NCBI GenBank assembly: GCA_024516035.1
Contig: CM044964.1
Coordinates: 23,665,455 to 23,729,454 of the forward strand
Reading direction: 5' to 3'
Length of the DNA: 64,000 bases
Source of the DNA: Bactericera cockerelli
Lineage: Eukaryota; Arthropoda; Insecta; Hemiptera; Triozidae
Under the pieces are notes generated by a model. It made no database searches. It saw nothing but the letters and a program-made list of their open reading frames with translations, and was not told the DNA's origin. The position numbers and the translations under genes were made by a program. Below are positions 43,401 through 50,149 of the stretch, piece after piece (the first letter of the stretch is position 1; each line of letters begins with the position of its first letter).

Positions 43401-43614
43401 TTGTTAATATATCTAATTTTATTTTTATTTTCTAAATCTGATTTCCGCATCTCTCCCTCAGGTGTGTACAGGGGGTAAGCGGAAGAAGGACGAAATCAGT
43501 GTGGACTGTCTGGACTTCAACAAGAAGATCTTGCACACGGCGTGGCACCCGAGTGAGAACGTGATAGCGGTGGCTGCGACTAACAACCTGTATCTCTTCC
43601 ACGACAAGTTGTAG
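18245..43614 (+). CDS. tws: PP2A 55-kDa regulatory subunit B (B55, twins/PPP2R2 type)
   Basis: The coding sequence joins 18245-18251, 20973-21038, 21631-21728, 22084-22249, 22455-22675, 23612-23725, 24995-25115, 29731-29900, 32770-32985 and 43462-43614. It totals 1332 nt, 443 residues plus stop, close to the usual ~447 of the family. It starts [16 protein letters not shown] and ends [10 protein letters not shown]. Family-diagnostic blocks are [70 protein letters not shown] and [16 protein letters not shown]55 is a seven-bladed WD40 propeller that binds the PP2A scaffold and catalytic subunits and selects substrates, including those controlling mitotic exit. All exon phases agree and no lesion is seen. 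Introns are large and full of transposons. The exon 6 donor is GC. Four junctions and the terminal exon are tandemly copied. Identification is very secure; the symbol follows the fly ortholog. Confidence 0.97.
20110..20216. repeat. Hairpin MITE-like palindrome in tws intron 1
   Basis: The arms 'ggcatgcagtcatatccgac'..'attgaaggaac' and 'gttccttcaat'..'gtcggatctgactgcgtgcc' are inverted repeats of about 35 bp around a ~35-bp centre. A related half-copy begins at 19,810 ('gggacgcagtcatat'). Intron 1 otherwise holds AT-rich sequence with a second repeat at 19,880-19,995 shared with 5820-5935. Confidence 0.7.
20973..21038 (+). CDS. tws: tws exon 2
   Basis: Acceptor 'tgtgtttcag' and donor GTATGT bound residues 3-25 ([20 protein letters not shown]). 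The phase fits exons 1 and 3. Confidence 0.95.
21631..21728 (+). CDS. tws: tws exon 3
   Basis: Acceptor 'tctttttcag' and donor GTAAGT bound residues 25-57. The exon carries the first WD blade ([20 protein letters not shown], then VVIFQRDPL). Confidence 0.96.
22084..22249 (+). CDS. tws: tws exon 4
   Basis: Acceptor 'ttttcctcag' and donor GTGAGT bound residues 58-113. It includes the [20 protein letters not shown] segment, a very conserved B55 stretch. Confidence 0.96.
22455..22675 (+). CDS. tws: tws exon 5
   Basis: Acceptor 'tgctattccag' and donor GTACCA followed by a T tract bound residues 113-186. It includes [14 protein letters not shown] and [20 protein letters not shown]. Confidence 0.96.
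23000..23240 (+). mobile_element. Retroposon 3'-end repeat carrying a 'gcatattt' cluster (intron 5)
   Basis: Outer parts resemble the 'gggttgg..tggaaga..attgcc' family (23,003) and its 'tttatttaggacat' end (23,193). Between them lies 23,047-23,168, a block with about eight TGCATATT/TTGCATAT words and a short palindrome 'catatttgcatatgcaa', starting 'ccctgattttt' and ending 'tcgggg'. Such blocks occur at hAT-like MITE ends, but I cannot define termini. Confidence 0.4.
23612..23725 (+). CDS. tws: tws exon 6, non-canonical GC donor
   Basis: Acceptor 'cttctttgcag'. Residues 187-224 run from [20 protein letters not shown] to PTNMEELNE. The only donor keeping the frame and the conserved [15 protein letters not shown] junction is GAG|GCAAGTGAG, a GC-AG intron. 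Confidence 0.93.
24089..24166. mobile_element. Minute piggyBac-like MITE
   Basis: TTAACCCATTCACCGCGG on the left and GCCGTGAATGGGTTAA on the right form an inverted repeat bounded by TTAA. The element is about 78 bp, in tws intron 6, with a GC-rich core unlike its surroundings. Confidence 0.6.
24868..24957 (+). mobile_element. Miniature Helitron-like element
   Basis: It starts TCTCTATATATAAAAC and ends in a hairpin-like 'cgttgcaaaacacgggcaaacgg' followed by CTAG|T. At about 90 bp it consists of little more than the two ends. It lies in tws intron 6. Confidence 0.5.
24995..25115 (+). CDS. tws: tws exon 7
   Basis: Acceptor 'tttggtttcag' and donor GTGAGTG bound residues 225-265: [20 protein letters not shown], then [20 protein letters not shown]. 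Confidence 0.96.
25137..25198. repeat. ~60-bp near-perfect palindrome next to the exon 7 donor
   Basis: 'aaaagtatgaattactttta' and its complement 'taaaagtaattcatactttt' face each other around a small inner palindrome (aaaagtatactttt). It begins about 20 bp after the donor. Confidence 0.85.
25307..25519 (+). repeat. SINE family B
   Basis: Full copy with head ('gattgtcaagtggttaacgc', box B GGTTCGAATCC), 'cagtgcatgaatttaacctc', 'ccacagaataataagac' and the 'gtggttacttaccttccac' end. Confidence 0.8.
25689..28865 (+). mobile_element. RTE-like non-LTR retrotransposon, degenerate, with 11-bp TSD
   Basis: Target duplications ATCTAATAATA lie at 25,678-25,688 and 28,866-28,876. The element ends in a (GATT)n tail. 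One long polyprotein follows: an apurinic-type endonuclease ([37 protein letters not shown]), a linker, then reverse transcriptase ([53 protein letters not shown]) and the C-terminal [19 protein letters not shown]. Order and size fit RTE-clade LINEs. It lies in sense orientation in tws intron 7. Confidence 0.85.
25831..28858 (+). pseudogene. RTE-like endonuclease/reverse transcriptase ORF, three lesions
   Basis: The main frame runs through 27,255, where a TAA interrupts in-frame (KRYF then stop) before continuing. A run of eight A at 27,782-27,789 then shifts the frame inside the LDIKK..FD motif of the RT. The rest reads 27,839-28,858. Near the 5' end the frame with a methionine (about 25,914) differs from the endonuclease frame, suggesting another shift around 25,970. 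Catalytic words are otherwise intact, so the copy died recently. It encoded a single endonuclease-RT protein for target-primed reverse transcription. It cannot make a full protein now. Confidence 0.85.
29262..29430 (+). repeat. LINE/SINE 3'-end repeat with poly-A signal
   Basis: 'gagttggctggaagagattgcc' and 'aataaccccgccatttagtt' are followed by an AT-rich tail with 'ctaataaagcatcc', then an ATT microsatellite. It is preceded by fragments of SINE E (29,068-29,145) and SINE D (29,155-29,230), both minus strand. Confidence 0.55.
29731..29900 (+). CDS. tws: tws exon 8
   Basis: Acceptor 'taattttcag' and donor CCCG|GTGAGT bound residues 265-321: [20 protein letters not shown], then [13 protein letters not shown]. 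Confidence 0.96.
29850..30075 (+). repeat. Duplicated exon 8 donor junction
   Basis: The last 51 bp of exon 8, the donor and the next ~75 bp of intron are repeated with a 128-bp offset. The second donor is at 30,029 (CCCG|GTGAGT). Base differences (gaacttggcccg versus gagctttgctcg) show some divergence. The family A SINE at 30,081 has since entered the following intron sequence. Confidence 0.9.
30081..30288 (+). repeat. SINE family A, full length
   Basis: The tRNA-like head GTCCCGGTAGCTCAGTGG has a box B region 'ggtcgaaacccagccggga'. The body is 'gggatttttaccacat', 'cttgggcttactgctggaat', 'gggcactataaataaggcg' and an ATT tail. Intron 8 sequence resumes at 'ttacattatttcggg'. Confidence 0.85.
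30590..30960 (+). repeat. Interspersed repeat, type uncertain
   Basis: The block 'ctgtatgtgtatgtctgttt', 'ttccacgataactctcgacc', 'gatgaaattttgtatacatc' resembles the 5' region of the Helitron-like element at 4027 in style. I see no clear ends and no coding capacity. Confidence 0.35.
31129..31336 (+). repeat. SINE family A, full length
   Basis: Same architecture as the copy 1 kb upstream: GTCCCGGTAGCTCAGTGG head, box B 'gggttcgaaacccagctggg', 'gggcttactgctggaataat' body, ATT tail. Confidence 0.85.
31490..32485 (+). repeat. Tandem array of exon 9 acceptor junctions (7 decoys)
   Basis: Each unit has a T-rich tract, CAG, and the first ~35 bp of exon 9 (GTGCACGAGTA..CTC to GTGCTCCCT), then ~130 bp ending again in 'tttttgttctaattccgcag'. 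Decoy exon starts are 31,500, 31,582, 31,746, 31,924, 32,094, 32,264 and 32,442; the true one is 32,770. Spacing in the core is 170-178 bp. The copied exon piece is almost identical to the real exon. Confidence 0.95.
32770..32985 (+). CDS. tws: tws exon 9
   Basis: Acceptor 'ctaattccag' and donor AAAA|GTAAGTA bound residues 322-393. It is GC-rich in the middle, with [20 protein letters not shown] and [11 protein letters not shown]. Only this copy of the acceptor continues into YENDC. Confidence 0.96.
32945..33165 (+). repeat. Tandem array of exon 9 donor junctions
   Basis: The unit 'gagatagccaagcccaagac', 'tctgctgcggcctagaaaa|gtaagtaaccagg' is 52 bp. Donor GT positions are 32,986 (true), 33,038, 33,090 and 33,142. 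A fifth lies at 39,556, on the far side of a 6.3-kb transposon that landed in the array. Confidence 0.95.
33900..34101 (+). pseudogene. Mariner-like transposase C-terminal remnant, copy 2
   Basis: It aligns with 12,896-13,072 and extends three residues further, to a terminal GGRHFQQFL and stop. The same frame break lies after NIVYE, so the lesion predates the two insertions or their common source. Confidence 0.6.
34098..34310 (+). repeat. (GA)n-rich microsatellite
   Basis: AGAGAG tracts broken by 'gcgaaag' and 'gatagaggga'. Open frames on the other strand are artefacts. Confidence 0.95.
34948..35119 (-). repeat. BEL/Pao 3' LTR
   Basis: 172 bp. On the minus strand it runs from TGGCTAATCAGCC to GGCATCTTTTA. 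Confidence 0.9.
35157..38479 (-). pseudogene. BEL/Pao Gag-Pol remnant, RT/RNase H missing
   Basis: The main minus-strand frame (38,479 to 35,228) has an N-terminal coiled coil (1-60), a gag-like region of the DUF1759 type (about 115-270), Cys/His knuckles (about 308-370, including [15 protein letters not shown]) and an aspartic protease with [10 protein letters not shown] near 446-455. The lead-in to the polymerase (MVKLPFK near 635) jumps over the whole RT and RNase H to a region just before integrase. The integrase zinc domain and core are recognisable ([22 protein letters not shown]). The expected second acidic residue is replaced (AGNG), and a further stretch with the third is lost before NSRPLTP. 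Near 35,320 the frame shifts, and the C-terminal domain ([15 protein letters not shown]) continues to 35,157. No active polyprotein can be made. Confidence 0.85.
38550..38721 (-). repeat. BEL/Pao 5' LTR
   Basis: 172 bp, essentially identical to the 3' LTR. It would contain the promoter of the element on the minus strand. Confidence 0.9.
39494..39603 (+). repeat. Displaced fifth copy of the exon 9 donor junction
   Basis: The unit 'gagatagccaagcccaagac'..'cctagaaaa|gtaagccgggatgtt' resumes directly after the transposon, with donor GT at 39,556. Its end is in turn cut by the next element at 39,606. Confidence 0.9.
40410..40545 (+). repeat. SINE family C
   Basis: 'gttgatcaataaggcggcgc', 'ctggaagtcggtggtttaag', 'gcgtagatttagtaaa' and 'gagtagttgtgatatcatga' match 61,245. 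A short duplication (cctctaacctgg) lies in the anticodon region. Confidence 0.7.
40612..40713 (+). other. Candidate cassette or captured exon (102 nt, phase 0)
   Basis: A good acceptor (pyrimidine-rich 'tgcttacatttcattag') and donor (TTTAAG|GTACAT) bound 34 open codons reading [17 protein letters not shown] and then [17 protein letters not shown]. The segment sits in the centre of the palindromic transposon, on the tws sense strand. Intron 9 is phase 0, so inclusion would keep the frame between LRPRK and VCTGG. I do not recognise the peptide. It could be a fragment of another gene carried by the transposon, or chance. Confidence 0.35.
42365..43100 (+). repeat. Tandem array of exon 10 acceptor junctions (12 decoys)
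   Basis: The 57-61 bp unit is 'tttccgcatctctccctcag' followed by GTGTGTACAGGGGGTAAGC and 'ctgtattttctaaatctga'. It contains the acceptor and the first 19 bp of exon 10. Twelve decoys lie between 42,424 and 43,090; the true acceptor is at 43,461. The copied exon start also contains a donor-like G|GTAAGC. Confidence 0.95.
43095..43427 (+). pseudogene. 5'-truncated LINE inside the acceptor array
   Basis: An open stretch reads [27 protein letters not shown] and SEGHLTL then stop, the form of the last residues of a LINE ORF2. It is followed by a short 3' UTR with 'gaatgattgattgaaat'. TATTTT flanks both sides as a likely short target duplication. It separates the decoys from the true exon 10 acceptor. 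Confidence 0.6.
43462..43614 (+). CDS. tws: tws exon 10 (terminal coding exon)
   Basis: Acceptor 'ctctccctcag'. Residues 394-443 run from [15 protein letters not shown] through [20 protein letters not shown] to [10 protein letters not shown] and TAG. A donor-like CCTGAG|GTAACT lies 32 nt after the stop (43,647), so the 3' UTR may be spliced. Confidence 0.96.
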   Translation: MCTGGKRKKDEISVDCLDFNKKILHTAWHPSENVIAVAATNNLYLFHDKL

Positions 43615-43643
43615 TCCGCACTCTATCTTCCTCTGCCTTCCCT

Positions 43644-45105
43644 GAGGTAACTATTAACAACCTGTATCTCTTCCTCTGCCTTCCCTGAGGTAACTATTAA
43701 CAACCTGTATCTCTTCCTCTGCCTTCCCTGAGGTAACTATTAACAACCTGTATCTCTTCCTCTGCCTTCCCTGAGGTAACTATTAACAACCTGTATCTCT
43801 TCCTCTGCCTTCCCTGAGGTAACTATTAACAACCTTTATCTCTTCCTCTGCCTTCCCTGAGGTAACTATTAACAACCTGTATCTCTTCCTCTGCCTTCCC
43901 TGAGGTAACTATTAACAACCTGTATCTCTTCCTCTGCCTTCCCTGAGGTAACTATTAACAACCTGTATCTCTTCCTCTGCCTTCCCTGAGGTAACTATTA
44001 ACAACCTGTATCTCTTCCTCTGCCTTCCCTGAGGTAACTATTAACAACCTGTATCTCTTCCTCTGCCTTCCCTGAGGTAACTATTAACAACCTGTATCTC
44101 TTCCTCTGCCTTCCCTGAGGTAACTATTAACAACCTGTATCTCTTCCTCTGCCTTCCCTGAGGTAACTATTAACAACCTGTATCTCTTCCTCTGCCTTCC
44201 CTGAGGTAACTATTAACAACCTGTATCTCTTCCTCTGCCTTCCCTGAGGTAACTATTAACAACCTGTATCTCTTCCTCTGCCTTCCCTGAGGTAACTATT
44301 AACAACCTGTATCTCTTCCTCTGCCTTCCCTGAGGTAACTATTAACAACCTGTATCTCTTCCTCTGCCTTCCCTGAGGTAACTATTAACAACCTGTATCT
44401 CTTCCTCTGCCTTCCCTGAGGTAACTATTAACAACCTGTATCTCTTCCTCTGCCTTCCCTGAGGTAACTATTAACAACCTGTATCTCTTCCTCTGCCTTC
44501 CCTGAGGTAACTATTAACAACCTGTATCTCTTCCTCTGCCTTCCCTGAGGTAACTATTAACAACCTGTATCTCTTCCTCTGCCTTCCCTGAGGTAACTAT
44601 TAACAACCTGTATCTCTTCCTCTGCCTTCCCTGAGGTAACTATTAACAACCTGTATCTCTTCCTCTGCCTTCCCTGAGGTAACTATTAACAACCTGTATC
44701 TCTTCCTCTGCCTTCCCTGAGGTAACTATTAACAACCTGTATCTCTTCCTCTGCCTTCCCTGAGGTAACTATTAACAACCTGTATCTCTTCCTCTGCCTT
44801 CCCTGAGGTAACTATTAACAACCTGTATCTCTTCCTCTGCCTTCCCTGAGGTAACTATTAACAACCTGTATCTCTTCCTCTGCCTTCCCTGAGGTAACTA
44901 TTAACAACCTGTATCTCTTCCTCTGCCTTCCCTGAGGTAACTATTAACAACCTGTATCTCTTCCTCTGCCTTCCCTGAGGTAACTATTAACAACCTGTAT
45001 CTCTTCCTCTGCCTTCCCTGAGGTAACTATTAACAACCTGTATCTCTTCCTCTGCCTTCCCTGAGGTAACTATTAACAACCTGTATCTCTTCCACGATAA
45101 GTTGT
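43644..45105 (+). repeat. 43-bp minisatellite made from the end of tws
   Basis: The unit 'gaggtaactattaacaacct' plus 'gtatctcttcctctgccttccct' repeats with exact 43-bp spacing from 43,644 to 45,063 (33 periods), almost without variation ('aacctttatc' near 43,830 is one exception). The words 'aacaacctgtatctcttcc' and 'cttcctctgccttccctgag' come from the last codons and first 3' UTR of tws. Each unit repeats GAG|GTAACT, a donor-like site. Confidence 0.97.
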
Positions 45106-45460
45106 AGTCCGCACTCTATCTTCCTCTGCCTTCCCTGAGGTAACTATTAACAACCTGTATCTCTTCCCTGAGGTAACTATTAACAACCTGTATCTCTTCC
45201 ACGACAAGTTGTAGTCCGCACTCTATCTTCCTCTGCCTTCCCTGAGGTAACTAGTAACAGCCTGTATCTCTAGACAAGTTGTAGTCCGCACTCTATCTTC
45301 CTCTGCCTTCCCTGAGGTAACTATTAACAACCTGTATCTCTTCCCTGAGGTAACTAGTAACAACCTGTATCTGTTCCACGACAAGTTGTAGTCCGCACTC
45401 TATCTTCCTCTGCCTTCCCTGAGGTAACTAGTAACAACCTGTATCTCTTCCCTGAGTAAT
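45105..45460 (+). repeat. Larger tandem units including the tws stop codon
   Basis: Three to four longer units keep 'cacgacaagttgtagtccgc' and 'actctatcttcctctgcc', so they contain the final codons and the TAG of tws. One is shortened (near 45,270, 'ctctagacaagttg'). Confidence 0.9.
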
Positions 45461-45694
45461 CATCAAAGAAAAGAGAAAAACCTTGGACATACGAGTAGCT
45501 AGTTCTAAAATAAAGTGCAAGTGGGTTATCAAGTTGCGAAAAACGCCCTATACAAAAAAGAGACATAAAAAACAGGAGATATTTTAGACAATTTTAAAAA
45601 AAAAGGTCAAGCCTGGATATCAGAGAAATCAAAGGCCCAAAATTTGATTCCCTTGAAAAGAGGTTATTTTCTGTTATATCTAAGCTCGACATTA

Positions 45695-46250
45695 CTATTA
45701 TAAGGGTTGGGTGGTAGATTGCCACTGGCAATAACCCCGCCCTTAGTTAGGACGTTGGTATTTTTTTCTTCTTTTTTCCCCTCTTTTTTTTAGTTTTGAA
45801 TTAGACCAACTAGGTCCGCGGTAAATAATAATAAACATTATGTCATATTTTCTTCTTCTTTTTTTCCTCCCAATTCTTTGTCTGTGTTGCTATTTTCTTT
45901 CTTCAGTCCATGGAGCTCCTGTGTTTTTCTTCTCTTTTTCTCTGAATCCTTTAAAATCTTGAATTTTTGCTCTGAACTGTTTATTTTCTTTATTATTATT
46001 TATTTTGGAACAATTTTATCATTTATTAATTTCTAAAATAAGTTTTAAAGTTATCATATTTGTGTTAATCACTTTCGTGGTGTCACAACTACTCAAACTA
46101 GCTTTACTAAGCTGTTACCGGGACTTGAACCACCGACCTCCAGGTTACAAGTCCGCCGCCTTATCGATCAAGCTACTGAGGTCGGATCAACTATTTCATA
46201 TTGTAAATGCTGTATACTTTGTTCTCCTAATAAAGTTTGATATAATAATA
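45695..46250 (+). repeat. LINE/SINE 3'-end repeat plus reversed SINE C
   Basis: 'aagggttgggtggtagattg' and 'aataaccccgcccttagtt' start a long AT-rich tail that ends in 'cctaataaagtttga' and an ATT microsatellite. A minus-strand family C SINE (about 46,068-46,186) sits inside it. Confidence 0.55.
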
Positions 46251-46276
46251 ATATTATTATTATTTCTCTTCCACAG

Positions 46277-46440
46277 TTCGCTGGCGGCAAAATGGGACAT
46301 GGTACGAGGAAACAACCAAGTCTGTCTGAAAAAATCCCACTTCAACACTCTGGTGACATTTCCCCGCCCCCTCTCCCTCCCCTGGTCTAGATGTAGTACA
46401 CTACGCTACTACCATAGGCGCGGTGTAGTGGTATAGTAGT
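46277..46440 (+). other. Possible spliced 3' UTR exon of tws
   Basis: A clear acceptor 'atttctcttccacag' precedes unique, GC-rich, non-repetitive sequence beginning TTCGCTGGCGGC. It is the first such sequence after the tws stop. If the donor at 43,647 is used, this would be the next exon. No coding frame is convincing. A pogo-like end fragment (CAGTCGAACTTGGATATAAT) follows at 46,442. Confidence 0.35.
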
Positions 46441-46497
46441 ACAGTCGAACTTGGATATAATGGACTCGGATTGAGAGAAACAATTAAATTTATTTAT

Positions 46498-46748
46498 TTA
46501 ACACATTGAGCCCCAGAGCTGGGATCGGCGAGTGAGCACGAGGGACCACAAAATTCAGAACCCAACACTCATACATTGCGCCCAAGGACCACTAGAACCT
46601 ATTCCCTGTGAGAAACACATAGAAACGAAACCCATAGAGAGTACTCATGTCTACAGTCAAATTTTGGGTGACGGTCATATGGTACTCATGTGCTTTGTGA
46701 AATGTCAGCTGAGAGTCATATATGGTATTCATGGGCTCAAAGTGTTAA
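46498..46748. mobile_element. piggyBac-like MITE, copy 2
   Basis: TTAACACATTGAGCCCC and GGGCTCAAAGTGTTAA bound a 251-bp element that aligns through most of its length with 6465-6786 ('gcgagtgagcacgagggacc', 'gtcagctgagagtcatatat'). Confidence 0.8.
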
Positions 46749-46976
46749 CGAACTGCTCTATAACGAGTTGCCACATCTGACACAGTATACATAGATGTGG
46801 GTTTTTTTTTAGTTCTTTGCTAAGTAGTATATTCAGGTCCCTGCGTCACCTGTTTTTGTGTAAGAGAGAGCTGGCTGTGTTGGAAACCAGGCGCGACGGG
46901 TGGGAAAATATTTTGGTGGTGCTGCCACATAAACCGGACTAAAAAGGGATTCATAGAGTCGCTTTTTCCAGTATCT

Positions 46977-47173
46977 AAAGAGTTTGAGTTAGTTTACCAT
47001 GCCAATCGTAATAATTATGCATTAATTATTCGACAGAAATTTGTGGTAATTTTCATTGTGTACGAGCTAGATTCAATGTCTAAAGACTTTGAGTTAGTTT
47101 ACCATGCCAATCGTAATAACTATGCATTAATTATTATTCGACAGAAATTTGTGGTAATTTTCATTGTGTACGA
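46977..47173 (+). repeat. Tandem duplication, ~100 bp x 2
   Basis: 'gagttagtttaccatgccaa'..'gacagaaatttgtggtaatt' occurs twice in a row with few differences. No gene is apparent. Confidence 0.85.
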
Positions 47174-47263
47174 CCCAGGACTTGAGAGAATCGTCTCTTT
47201 TTCGTCTGGGAATGCTGCAGTTCCGCAGCTCCTTAGCACCGGCCGCGCCTGTTAGCAACGTTC

Positions 47264-47472
47264 TGTCCCGGTAGCTCAGTGGTTAAGGCGGCACTCTGTG
47301 AATCCAAACATCCCAGAGGTCGTGGGTTCGAAACCCAGACGGGACATGACAAGTTATCCTCCCATTTGGGATTTTTACCACACAATAATAGAGGTCTTGG
47401 GCTGACTGCTAGAATAATGGGACTTTTATAGTTTTTATCGGGCAGTATAAATACGGCGATATTATTATTATA
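47264..47472 (+). repeat. SINE family A, full length
   Basis: Head GTCCCGGTAGCTCAGTGG, box B 'gggttcgaaacccagacggg', 'gggcagtataaatacggcga' and an ATT tail. Confidence 0.85.
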
Positions 47473-47781
47473 ATAGAATTTTTGCTCTGTTCCTTGGGTT
47501 CTCTTATATCCAGGTTCAACTTATGATATGTGTTAGTTGTACTATCCGATACTCTAGGCATCCTGCAAGCATGATGGACCAAGGGCCAAATTATAATGAG
47601 GGACCAAGGGCCAAATCATAGAAAATGAGAGGGAGAAAAAAAAGAAAAAAAATCAACGAAGAACTGAGATTCTGGGACATCCCTAATCTGAGATTTTTCG
47701 CATGGATTCCTGTGTGATTGGTGGAAAATCCTATGTCTCCTCCATATGAAATAATTATCATCTCCAACCGACCTCAGAACC

Positions 47782-47862
47782 TTAGTAGCTTGATCAATGC
47801 GGCAGCGGACTTATAACCTGGAGGTCGATGGTTTGAGTCCCAAGTTCAGTAAAGAATGCAAA
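47782..47862 (+). repeat. SINE family C head fragment
   Basis: 'agcttgatcaatgcggcagc', 'cctggaggtcgatggtttga'. The tail is short. Confidence 0.5.
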
Positions 47863-48132
47863 TTGTTAACCCATACACAACCCACTGTTCCACCAGATAC
47901 AGAGGTATCACAATTGCACACACTTTACAAGGTATAGGTCATGTATGTGTCAATCCTAGTTTGTAATTTGGCCCTTGAGAGTCCTCGTTTATAATTTGGC
48001 CCTCTACTCTCAGAGTCCTCTTTGAGGTGACTACTCTTTCCCCTTTTAGCGGTGAAGTTTAAAATACTCTTGGGTATAAGTAGTGCTGTCAGCTAGGAAA
48101 CCTCTTTGTCATTGCGACCTTCAATAGATCTT

Positions 48133-48530
48133 CTGTGACAAATAATACTCTTTAGTGGAAGTTAGCCACTAAGCGAGGTTCATGCTCAAAGCATTTTCTA
48201 CCACCTAACCCTCAGAGGTTTATTATTAAGTGGTTACAAACTCAAATGAATGAGGAAAAATTCATGCACTAGGTGGGATTCGAACCAACGGATCCCTTCG
48301 CTGGATTACCAGACTAGCGCGTTAACCACTAGACTACCAGTGCACGAAAAATCATTATTGAAATGACCTACCAGTTGAATAGGACGTAAATCCCAAGTTG
48401 ATATTATTATAACGAGAAAAAATCCGAGCATTGGGTGGGATCCGATTAACAGATCACGGATCCCCGCGCTGGATTGTTTACATTACAAGTCCAGTGTCGT
48501 AACCATAGCAACTGCCAATGCATGGTTTTG
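48133..48530 (-). repeat. SINE family B, two minus copies in a row
   Basis: 48,133-48,348 is a full copy ending in the head (GGATTCGAACC on plus, 'gcgcgttaaccactagacta'). 48,420-48,530 is a second, diverged head and body ('ccgagcattgggtgggatcc'). Confidence 0.7.
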
Positions 48531-48539
48531 TATACTACC

Positions 48540-50000
48540 TTCCCTGTATTGAACCACATTCTCTGACTTACCTCAGTGGACCGCTTACATTGAATAACAT
48601 GGTCAGATTTTTTTACGTGGATCCACGGTCTAGAGCTCCGTTGTGTACTTACACTTGAGATGCATAATTTTGTTGTTCAACATGACTTTTTCTCTGTCTT
48701 CTATCACCATTGAATCATACTTGACGCACTTTCGTCTTCATTACCTAGTCAAAATTCACGCGACCTACGTTTAATTTCTACGTTTAAAAGAGATGTTTGT
48801 ACTCTTACACTTTTTATTTATACATGTACAAAAAAAAATGAAAAAAAAAACAGCAAAATTCTTTTCTCTACTTGTGTACCCAGAACAATTTAAATCTTGG
48901 TGTTTTCAAAAATGAAAAAAAAACAAAAGTTTGAGGAGAAAAAAAGGATTAGAATTTAAAGCAAAAAAATGTATTTTTTAAACCAATTGGAGGCAAAATG
49001 TGAAAGTTTTTCCCTCAATTCTGTGACCCTAATGGGACACATTACTCAGATCAACTCTATTAATTATCCTCAAAATGTGTCTTTCTGTATTCTAATGTTG
49101 AAAGCCCCATTGTTTGATACTTCATTGGTCAGTCGAGTTTTGAACCGCGGCCCCTTATTTGTATACTCTGAATTTTCTTGAATTATTCTAAGAAATGCGA
49201 GGATTTCCTCGGACATAACTGTTTGAAAAACGTATACTTTAAATTTCTCTGAAATTGTGCGTTGTCCTCTCATAAAATTCTAGAAGTTCCTGCGATTTTT
49301 GTTTAGAAAAAAAAAAAAAAATGTAAATTTAGCTGCTATTTATAGATTTTTTTATGAATTTCGGGGCTTCAGGACAACTAGGACTCTCTTGGACAGGACA
49401 CCAATTTGAGTGTTCAAAAATTAGAACAAAAATTTCTTGCTGCTTTCCTATTTTATATATAAAAAAAATCCATTTATTTTTTAAAATGTACAAAGCAAAA
49501 CTAATCAAATATTCTAGACAGCGCCCCAGGCTTTTTATATCTTCCATTCAGTTTACTCTTTTATGTATGAATCATCACAAAGGTCAAACTTGGATTTTTT
49601 TGTCACACAAATAATCAGATTTTGAAGTTGGATGCTTTTTTTTGTCGTTGTAACGTGCTTAAAATATATACAAATTGATTTTTTTTGTAGGTACAAAGCA
49701 CAGTTAAAACTGTTTTTTTCTTTTTTTACTGAACAGCAAAAAGGGTGTTCATTTTGAAAAACTGTTTTTTACTTAACAGCAAAACGGTTGTTCATTTTGA
49801 AAACTGTTTTTTACTTAACAGCAAAAAGACTGTTCATTTTGATTATGTACTGAAATTATTACATAATTACATGTAGCCCCCTTTTTTTCATTTTTTTCTA
49901 TGTCTTTGTTGTGGTGAGCAAATGGTATAGTGTACTTAACTTTCAATGTACTATCTCAGCTACTGACAATACTGTACCAACCAATCTTGATAGCAAAAAC
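48540..50000. other. AT-rich intergenic, no gene seen
   Basis: Long poly-A/T runs and open frames without coding character. At 49,708-49,845 a ~53-bp unit ('actgttttttacttaacagc', 'gttcattttgaaa') is present three times. I found nothing with protein similarity. Confidence 0.5.
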
Positions 50001-50149
50001 CTCCATCATTCAATATGCTATATTAACAGCTATCCACTATTCAATGTACTAGCCAATTTTTTTTTAAATTCAAATCATGCAATGTACCAGTCTTTTCGTT
50101 AAAATTCAAATCATTCTAATGTACCATTCAATCTTGGTAACATTCAATG

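Noticed and set aside
43644..45105. Regular repeats resembling a CRISPR array
   Set aside because: The 43-bp units are head-to-tail without spacers, in a eukaryotic gene flank, and derive from the tws last exon.
46005..46436. 143-residue frame downstream of tws
   Set aside because: It runs through a SINE C and an ATT microsatellite. Only the unique part after 46,277 is of interest, as possible UTR.
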